From contig WFQS01000003.1 in the NCBI GenBank assembly GCA_015486915.1, positions 1 to 6,531 of the forward strand: a stretch of DNA of 6,531 nt, written 5' to 3'. The notes below the pieces were generated by a model, which ran no database searches, was not told the DNA's origin, and was given only the letters and a program-made list of their open reading frames with translations. How positions within the stretch are numbered: the first letter of the stretch is position 1; every line of letters begins with the position of its first letter. The DNA is from Desulfobacteraceae bacterium. Lineage in GTDB: Bacteria; Desulfobacterota; Desulfobacteria; Desulfobacterales; Desulfobacteraceae. Position numbers and translations under genes: made by a program. This document shows, piece after piece, positions 1 to 5,592 of the stretch.

Positions 1-1035
1 ACTCCCTGTGGAAAATACGGACATACCACAACAGGACTTGGATCTGCATATATGGAAGGACCTGAATATGAGACCATCGCCCTTTTCGGGGGAAGCTGCA
101 TGCTTAAAACCATTGAAGAGGTGGCCTATGCCAATTATCTGTGCGATGAGCTCGGTATTGACACCATATCAGGAGCTTCCGTTGCAGCGTTTACCATTGA
201 GTGTTTTGAAAAAAATCTGCTCACAGAAGATGATATAGGAAGAAAAGTAGAATTTGGAGACCTTGAGTCCGTTGTTTATCTTCTCAACCTCATGGCAGAA
301 AGAAAAACAAGCCTCGGTGATCTGCTTGCACAGGGTGTTAAAACCGCCTCTGAAAAAATCGGGAAAGGATCTGAAAAATTTGCCATTCATGTGAAGGGAC
401 TGGAGTGGACAGGATATGAATGCCGGAATGCACCTTCCATGATGCTTGCCTATATGACGGCGGATATCGGGGCGCACCACAACCGGGCCTGGGTGTTAGG
501 CCATGATGTGACAGGGGCTGCAACAAATGTTCACGATCTCATCACAGCCGGAGCAGATGGTAAAAAAAGGCCAAAGGCCGTTGTCTCACCCGATGACTCG
601 GCAAAATTTGTCATTGAATCCCAGCATACAAGACCGGCCTTTGATCTGCTGGGCTGCTGCCGGCTGCAGATGATGGAGTTAGGGTTTGAAGTTGAAAACT
701 ACGCTGAACTTTATTCAGTTATCACAGGGGAAAAAATCACCTGGGATGAACTGCTTAAAATATCTGAAAAAGTATGGCACATCACAAGACTTATTAACGC
801 AAGGGAGATAAAGGGTTTTGGCAGGGAATCCGACTTTCCGCCGGCACGATTTTACGAGGAGCCTGTTCCCGACGGACCGGCTGAAGGTTATTTCATCACA
901 AAAGATGAAATCAATAAACTCCTTGATTCATATTATGCAGCAAGGGGATGGGATAATAATGGTATCCCATTAAAAGAAACACTTGAACGGGTTGGGATAA
1001 TTAACGAACACTTTAAGGAGAATAAAAATGAGTGA
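1..1035 (+). CDS. Aldehyde:ferredoxin oxidoreductase family protein, C-terminal part (5' truncated by window)
   Basis: Members of this tungsten- or molybdenum-bis-pterin family oxidise aldehydes to acids in the cytoplasm and reduce ferredoxin. The frame is open from base 1, giving 344 residues and a TGA stop. The first residues read TPCGKYG, so C3 matches the last cysteine of the family's CxxCxxxC [4Fe-4S] motif. About 290 upstream residues are therefore missing, assuming the usual total of 600-635. EGPEYET (residues 19-25) is the family signature containing the catalytic-region glutamates. DTISGAS (54-60) and DLLGCC (215-220) match the two pterin/cluster-contact motifs, C220 being the likely fourth cluster ligand. 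GAHHNRAW (157-164) lies in the substrate-pocket region. The ATG at position 52 is internal and is not the start. The substrate cannot be read from sequence. The 8-bp overlap with the flavoprotein gene suggests it acts on an aldehyde made by that enzyme (inference). Confidence 0.93.
   Translation, partial: TPCGKYGHTTTGLGSAYMEGPEYETIALFGGSCMLKTIEEVAYANYLCDELGIDTISGASVAAFTIECFEKNLLTEDDIGRKVEFGDLESVVYLLNLMAERKTSLGDLLAQGVKTASEKIGKGSEKFAIHVKGLEWTGYECRNAPSMMLAYMTADIGAHHNRAWVLGHDVTGAATNVHDLITAGADGKKRPKAVVSPDDSAKFVIESQHTRPAFDLLGCCRLQMMELGFEVENYAELYSVITGEKITWDELLKISEKVWHITRLINAREIKGFGRESDFPPARFYEEPVPDGPAEGYFITKDEINKLLDSYYAARGWDNNGIPLKETLERVGIINEHFKENKNE
1015..1020 (+). promoter_or_regulatory. Ribosome binding site of the FAD oxidoreductase gene
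   Basis: AAGGAG lies seven bases before the ATG at 1028, inside the last codons of the AOR gene. This near-perfect Shine-Dalgarno sequence supports the 1028 start and the 8-bp gene overlap, and implies co-transcription of the two genes. Confidence 0.85.
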
Positions 1036-2233
1036 AATAATCGTTCCGGAAAATTTTGATAATAAAACTGCCGATGCTGTTGTAATCGGCGGAGGCATTG
1101 TGGGTACATCCACTGCATTCTGGTTGTCAAAAACAGGAATGAAGGTTATACTTGTTGAAAAAAGAGATGGGCTTTCAAGTTTGACAACAGCTGCCAGTGC
1201 CGAATGCTTCAGGACTCAATTTACTGAAAAAGCTATGGCTGAACTTGCACTTGAAAGTGTGGAAATGTTTGAAAATTTCAGCGATATAGTGGAGCTGCCT
1301 GACATTGACATTGGATTAACCCAGCATGGATATCTTTTTGTAACCGATGCCCCTGAAATGGTTCCTGATCTTGAAAAAGCGATAAAAAGATATGATGAAC
1401 TCAAAGTGCCGGGATCTGAACTTATCACGGGTGATGAGCTCCATAAAAGGTTTCCGTTTCTTGCCGAAAAAGCCCTTGCAGCAACATTTAACAACCGGGA
1501 CGGATGGCTTTCAACCCATGAGACCACATATGGATTTGCAAAGGGTGCAAAGGACGCACTATTTCTCATGCGCACCCTTGTAACTGGTATAAAAACCGAT
1601 GCACAGGGTGTATGCGCCGTTGAAACCGACAATGGGATTATTCATACCAGAATGGTAGTAAACTGTGCAGGTCCATATGCAAAAATAATCGGGAAAATGG
1701 CCGGAATCGATCTGCCTCTTCGAACGGTAAGAAGACAGAAGGCCTTTGTGAGAACTGCCAGTGAACTTCTGCCCCGTGATGCACCGTTTACCGTGGATCT
1801 GATTAATCACGGATACTGGAGGCCCGAGGCAGGAGGTGTTTTATGCGCATGGGTTGATCCTGATGAGCCTGAAACACCGCCCTCTGACAACCTTGTCACA
1901 GACTGGGATTTTGCAGCGGAATCCATTTACAGGGTATCACGACTTGCACCTTTCTTTGGAAGTATTGCCGATGATTTAAAGGCTGAAGATATCAATATTT
2001 CGGCAGGACAATATGTTTACACACCGGATGACAAGCCGATTATCGGGCCCTGTGATGAAATAAGAGGATTTTATCTGAACTGCGGTTACTGGTGCGGCGT
2101 GATGATGTCTCCTGAAGCAGGAAAGAGAATTGCAGATATTGCCACCGGTAAAATGGATGATAAAAATAATCGGCTACGTTACAGCCGTTTTAAGGAAGGG
2201 GACTATGAAAAAGGGGATACTTTCCTGAAATGA
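1028..2233 (+). CDS. FAD-dependent amine/amino-acid oxidoreductase, DAO fold (sarcosine/dimethylglycine oxidase-like)
   Basis: This 401-residue cytoplasmic flavoprotein has the usual length of the DAO (DadA/SoxB/glycine oxidase) superfamily, which oxidises secondary or tertiary amines or amino acids at the C-N bond. The Rossmann dinucleotide motif GGGIVG is at residues 21-26, followed by E44 in VILVEKR, the ribose-binding acidic residue. NCAGPYA (212-218) followed by a VRRQK segment is the second typical FAD-domain block. TPDDKPIIGP (332-341) followed by CGYWCGVMMSPEAGK (352-366) is the C-terminal FAD-closing motif. The GYWCGVMMSPEAG variant replaces the more common GxSGHGF-type sequence. There is no signal peptide or transmembrane segment. 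It sits between an AOR gene (8-bp overlap) and the DUF1638-hydantoinase gene (4-bp overlap), so it is part of one transcription unit. The substrate is unknown; a methylated amine or N-methyl amino acid would suit the corrinoid-type neighbours (inference). In an anaerobe it probably acts as a dehydrogenase rather than a true oxidase. Confidence 0.9.
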   Translation: MSEIIVPENFDNKTADAVVIGGGIVGTSTAFWLSKTGMKVILVEKRDGLSSLTTAASAECFRTQFTEKAMAELALESVEMFENFSDIVELPDIDIGLTQHGYLFVTDAPEMVPDLEKAIKRYDELKVPGSELITGDELHKRFPFLAEKALAATFNNRDGWLSTHETTYGFAKGAKDALFLMRTLVTGIKTDAQGVCAVETDNGIIHTRMVVNCAGPYAKIIGKMAGIDLPLRTVRRQKAFVRTASELLPRDAPFTVDLINHGYWRPEAGGVLCAWVDPDEPETPPSDNLVTDWDFAAESIYRVSRLAPFFGSIADDLKAEDINISAGQYVYTPDDKPIIGPCDEIRGFYLNCGYWCGVMMSPEAGKRIADIATGKMDDKNNRLRYSRFKEGDYEKGDTFLK

Positions 2234-5067
2234 AAAAAAAACTCTATGCTGTTGCATGCGCTGTTTTGTCAATCGATATGAAGCACAGTGCAGAAAAACT
2301 GGGGTATGACATTGAATTCAAATTCCTTGAAGCAGGTCTTCATAACAATCCCAAACTGCTAAAAGAAAAACTCCAGGCAGCCATTGATGAAATTTCAGCA
2401 GCAAATCTTTGCGAACGCATTATAATTGGATACGGGGTCTGCGGCAAGGGAACCATTGGAGTTCAGTCACGGTCAATTCCCTTGACTATACCAAAGGTTC
2501 ATGACTGTGTTGCTCTTTTTCTCGGAGGAGATGCAGCATACAAACGTGAATTTAAAAAATATCCCGGAACCTACTATCTTTCTGCAGGCTTGTGTGAACA
2601 GACAGAGGCATCCATGGCAAAAAGAAAGCAGTTTACATATTTTGGTGATAAAAAATTAGAGTTCAGCGATCTTGTTGAAAAACACGGAAAAAAGGCAGCA
2701 CTGCAGACCTTTGATTTTTTAAATTCATGGCAGAAAAATTATCAAAGGGCTGTTTTCATAGAAACAGGTATAAAAAAATCCCTTAAATACGAAAAACTGG
2801 CAAAGGAAATGGCGGAAGAGTATAACTGGGAATATGAAAAAATCAAAGGGAGCAGTTTTCTCATCGATAAAATGATCACAGCTGATCATTCAAGTTCTGA
2901 GATTCTTTATGTCCCGCCGGAACACGTCATAGGATTTGATGCCATACAATCGACTTTATCTGCAGGCCCTGTTATTGATCCCCATTGTTTCCAGGTTGAA
3001 ACTGAAAAATTGTCCGGACATGGTGATATTTTTTCTTCCCGTGCTTTACAGAGCCAGACAAATCCTGATCCGCCCCATGGCAGTTACATAAAAACCGGGC
3101 TTGGAATTGATGCAGGAGGAACATACACCGATGCAGTGATTTACGATCTTGAAAAAAACAAAACTCTTTTTAAAAGCAAATCTCTTACAACAAAATGGGA
3201 TTTTACAAAGGGGATCAATTCAGCTTTAAAAAAACTTGATGCTGAAAAACTATTAAAAGTCGAGCTTGTATCCCTTTCCACAACCCTTGCAACCAATGCC
3301 ATTGTTGAAAATGAAGGCCAGAAAGTGGGGATGATTTTAATGCCACCCTTAGGACTTGATATTTATAAAAATATTGACCACCGTCCCATGACAGTCATCA
3401 AAGGACAACTTGAAATCAACGGCAGGCAGGTTGAAGATATTGATCAAAACGAAGTCAAACAGGTCGCCGCGCAAATGATTAAAAACAACGGAGTCACAGC
3501 CTTTGCAGTCTCCGGTTATGCAGGCTCCGTCAACCCGGAGCATGAAATAAAAGTAAAAAAAATTATCCATGATGAGACAGGCCTGTCTATCAGCTGCGGT
3601 CATGAGTTATCCGACACCCTTGATTTTCAGACCAGGGCTGTAACCGCCATGCTCAACGCAAGGATCATCCCGCGGTTGACCGGTCTGCTTTATGATCTTG
3701 AAAAAGTACTTAAAAACAAAGGTATCCATGCCCCCGTTGTTGTGGTCAAGGGGGACGGAACGCTGATGAACGCAACAATGGCAAAAAAACGTCCCGTTGA
3801 AACCATTCTTTCAGGTCCTGCGGCAAGTGTGGCAGGGGCACGCCATCTCACCGGAATTAAAGATGCCATTGTTGTGGATATGGGCGGAACAACAACGGAT
3901 ACTGCGGCACTGTCAAATAACAAGGTGAGCTTAAATGAGAAAGGCTCAAATGTCGGAGGGCACAGGACCCATGTTAAAGCCCTTGAAATCAGGACTGCAG
4001 GACTTGGCGGAGACAGTCTCATTGAATTTAAAAAAGGCCTTTTTTCCATCGGACCCAAACGGGTTGCCCCCATTGCATGGCTTGGTCATATTTATCCCAA
4101 AGCTGTTGATGCGGTAAATTTTTTAAATCAAAATCTGAACCGCCACACTTTAACCACAGAAAAAATGCATATTCTTGTTATGACAGGTTCTGCAAAAAAA
4201 ATTGAATTAAATGCCATGGAGCAGAAAATAATTTCCCTGCTTGCACAAAGGCCTTTTTCAATTGATGAACTTGTTGTAAAAACGGATGTTTTATCCTCCA
4301 TAAATCTGCCCCTGCAGCGCCTTGAAGAAAATTTCATTGTCCAGCGCTGTGGACTTACATTAACGGATATTCTGCATATCACCGGCAGATTTGTTAAATG
4401 GGATTCCAAAATGGCAGAACAATACTGTGAAATGTTCTGTTTTTTGAGTAAGAAACAACTGCCTGAATTAACACAATATTTACTGGATAAGGGAAGAGAT
4501 CTTTTAACCATGGAACTTTTAAAACGCCAGCTTGATGACGAAGTTGATCCGGAAGCGATGAACACCTGCCCTGTATGCCGGGTCCTCATTGATAATCTGC
4601 TCGCCGGCGGCAACCCGGATTACAGCGTTTCCATAAATTTTAAACGTCCGGTCATCGGAATTGGTGCGCCTGTTCCATACTTTCTTCCCGGGGCTGTCAA
4701 ACCATTTGGCACAAGAGCTGTCCTGCCAGAAGACTCGGATGTGGCCAATGCAATAGGCGCCATTGTCAGTAAAATTGTCATTAAAAAACAACTGCGAATT
4801 ATACCGGATGATCAGGGCGGTTTCAGCGTGGAAGGGGTTTCAGGAACACACCAGTTTAAAGAATTTGAAAAAGCCGATGACTTTGCCAGAAAAATACTTG
4901 CCCAGATGGTAAAAAAAATGGCAGGGGATTCAGGAACCAGCAGCAGAAAAGTCACCTTTAAAACAAAAGACCATATCCCGAAAACCGTGGGTGGAGATCC
5001 TGTTTTTATGGAAAGAATCGTCTATGCTGTCTTAACCGGAAGGCCTGATATAACCGGCAGGACCTAA
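2230..5067 (+). CDS. Fusion protein: N-terminal DUF1638 domain + hydantoinase A/oxoprolinase-like ATPase
   Basis: This is one uninterrupted frame of 945 residues. Residues 1 to about 237 resemble DUF1638, with GVCGKG (69-74, C71), PKVHDC (88-93) and SAGLC (118-122); the Cys/His residues may bind metal. A roughly 50-residue linker follows. Residues from about 290 onward are a hydantoinase/oxoprolinase-type ASKHA domain. It shows a phosphate-1 loop GIDAGGTYTD (292-301), then STTLATNAIVE, LSGPAASVAGA (527-537), the second phosphate loop DMGGTTTD (550-557) and AGLGGDS (590-596). A possible winged-helix-like segment (663-721) ends near GLTLTDILH. Next come CPVC (780-783) and closing GIGAP (810-814) and DVANAIGA (837-844) motifs. 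HyuA-type relatives use ATP to open hydantoin or oxoproline rings, but members of this archaeal-like subfamily are mostly uncharacterised. The start overlaps the flavoprotein stop as ATGA; only a weak AAGGGG lies 13 bases upstream, so translational coupling is likely. No in-frame ATG exists near the domain junction, which argues for a true fusion. The reaction is not assigned. Confidence 0.88.
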   Translation: MKKKLYAVACAVLSIDMKHSAEKLGYDIEFKFLEAGLHNNPKLLKEKLQAAIDEISAANLCERIIIGYGVCGKGTIGVQSRSIPLTIPKVHDCVALFLGGDAAYKREFKKYPGTYYLSAGLCEQTEASMAKRKQFTYFGDKKLEFSDLVEKHGKKAALQTFDFLNSWQKNYQRAVFIETGIKKSLKYEKLAKEMAEEYNWEYEKIKGSSFLIDKMITADHSSSEILYVPPEHVIGFDAIQSTLSAGPVIDPHCFQVETEKLSGHGDIFSSRALQSQTNPDPPHGSYIKTGLGIDAGGTYTDAVIYDLEKNKTLFKSKSLTTKWDFTKGINSALKKLDAEKLLKVELVSLSTTLATNAIVENEGQKVGMILMPPLGLDIYKNIDHRPMTVIKGQLEINGRQVEDIDQNEVKQVAAQMIKNNGVTAFAVSGYAGSVNPEHEIKVKKIIHDETGLSISCGHELSDTLDFQTRAVTAMLNARIIPRLTGLLYDLEKVLKNKGIHAPVVVVKGDGTLMNATMAKKRPVETILSGPAASVAGARHLTGIKDAIVVDMGGTTTDTAALSNNKVSLNEKGSNVGGHRTHVKALEIRTAGLGGDSLIEFKKGLFSIGPKRVAPIAWLGHIYPKAVDAVNFLNQNLNRHTLTTEKMHILVMTGSAKKIELNAMEQKIISLLAQRPFSIDELVVKTDVLSSINLPLQRLEENFIVQRCGLTLTDILHITGRFVKWDSKMAEQYCEMFCFLSKKQLPELTQYLLDKGRDLLTMELLKRQLDDEVDPEAMNTCPVCRVLIDNLLAGGNPDYSVSINFKRPVIGIGAPVPYFLPGAVKPFGTRAVLPEDSDVANAIGAIVSKIVIKKQLRIIPDDQGGFSVEGVSGTHQFKEFEKADDFARKILAQMVKKMAGDSGTSSRKVTFKTKDHIPKTVGGDPVFMERIVYAVLTGRPDITGRT

Positions 5068-5213
5068 ACAGATAGACAAATTTCCGGTCACAGCAAATCA
5101 TGTGCCGTAAGCACAAAGCCAATTACTGTATTTGACGATGCCTGACAGGTGTATTTTGTTGGAAAACTGCAGTAAAACAAATATTAAAACTATCATTTAA
5201 AACAGGGAGTAAA
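5068..5213 (+). other. 146-bp intergenic gap with small inverted repeats
   Basis: This is the only sizeable non-coding stretch, and it separates the three overlapping genes from the last two. It contains TGTGC-cgtaa-GCACA (5101-5115, a perfect 5-bp stem), the 9-bp palindrome CCTGACAGG (5141-5149) and the 8-bp palindrome ACTGCAGT (5166-5173). It also has TATTTTGTT (5152-5160) facing AACAAATA (5176-5183), an inverted pair with one bulged base around the ACTGCAGT palindrome. No GC-rich stem followed by a T-run is present, so there is no clear intrinsic terminator. A TTGACG at 5132-5137 has only a poorly spaced TATTTT after it, so a promoter is possible but not supported. The region may carry an operator or RNA-processing site. 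Confidence 0.4.
5205..5209 (+). promoter_or_regulatory. Ribosome binding site of the small DUF6951-like gene
   Basis: GGGAG lies four bases before the ATG at 5214. The spacing is slightly short but usable, and this is the only Shine-Dalgarno-like sequence near the frame's start, so it supports the 115-residue reading. Confidence 0.6.
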
Positions 5214-5561
5214 ATGGGTAAAATAACAAAAGTTACAATAAACAGCGGGATTTGCGGATTCACAACAAAAGTTCTTGCGGAAGACAAAACAGGTTACCGG
5301 GCATCTTTTAATCTTGATACCCAATGCCCAAACTGGAAAAAAGTTAATGAAATTCTTGGCGGAAAAGAGCTGAACATGATGACGGAATTGTTTAAAGATA
5401 AAAAAACAGGCATACTGAATTCAGAAGTGATAAATGTCGCCCTGAACACCATTCCCCATGTGTCATGTCCTGTTATATCAGGTATTTTAAAGGCCCTTGA
5501 AGTGTGTACCGGCCTTGCACTTCCAAAAAATGCGTCAATAAAATTTGATGAGCCGTCCTGA
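5214..5561 (+). CDS. Small conserved cysteine-containing protein (DUF6951-like)
   Basis: This 115-residue soluble protein has no signal peptide or membrane segment. From memory its pattern matches the family named DUF6951, known mainly from methanogens and strict anaerobes: an opening VTINSGICGF with C14, a central cysteine C38, a HVSCPVISGILKALEV block with C85, and a closing GLALPK segment. I have not been able to check that assignment. The four cysteines (C14, C38, C85, C98) could bind a metal or iron-sulfur cluster, but no classical CxxC motif is present. Its function is unknown. It lies 31 bp upstream of the corrinoid-activator gene in the same direction, so a role in corrinoid-protein or methyltransferase handling is a reasonable guess from context only. 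It could equally be an accessory to the upstream enzymes. Confidence 0.8.
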   Translation: MGKITKVTINSGICGFTTKVLAEDKTGYRASFNLDTQCPNWKKVNEILGGKELNMMTELFKDKKTGILNSEVINVALNTIPHVSCPVISGILKALEVCTGLALPKNASIKFDEPS

Positions 5562-5579
5562 ATTTCGAATCAATAATTT

Positions 5580-5584
5580 AAGGA
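5580..5584 (+). promoter_or_regulatory. Ribosome binding site of the corrinoid activator gene
   Basis: AAGGA lies eight bases before the ATG at 5593, in the 31-bp gap after the small gene. It fixes the start of the 3'-truncated activator frame and supports co-transcription with the small gene. Confidence 0.8.
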
Positions 5585-5592
5585 ACTTCGTA

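Noticed and set aside
52..54. ATG as the start of the aldehyde oxidoreductase gene
   Set aside because: The same frame is open to base 1 and encodes the conserved TPCGKYG iron-sulfur region upstream, so this ATG is an internal methionine.
169..480. Minus-strand frame of 103 codons
   Set aside because: It lies wholly inside the AOR gene, has no recognisable motif, and the plus-strand protein is clearly conserved.
1216..1632. Minus-strand frame of 138 codons
   Set aside because: It is antisense to the FAD oxidoreductase, rich in serine, with no family resemblance or ribosome site; it is a shadow.
3061..3120. Two separate genes joined by a lost stop at the DUF1638/hydantoinase junction
   Set aside because: The frame is intact, the ATG at 3077 is out of frame, and no in-frame ATG with a ribosome site is present near the junction.
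3690..4613. Minus-strand frames opposite the hydantoinase-like domain
   Set aside because: Their low-complexity Ser/Pro/Thr-rich translations are the mirror of a well-supported plus-strand domain.
5101..5115. Intrinsic terminator after the fusion gene
   Set aside because: The 5-bp stem is weak and is not followed by a run of T.
5132..5157. Sigma-70 promoter TTGACG with TATTTT
   Set aside because: The spacing is only 14 bases and the -10 box is poor; not enough to call a promoter.
5157..5172. Sigma-54 type promoter around TTGGAAAACTGC
   Set aside because: The GG and GC elements are six bases apart instead of ten, so the -24/-12 geometry is not met.
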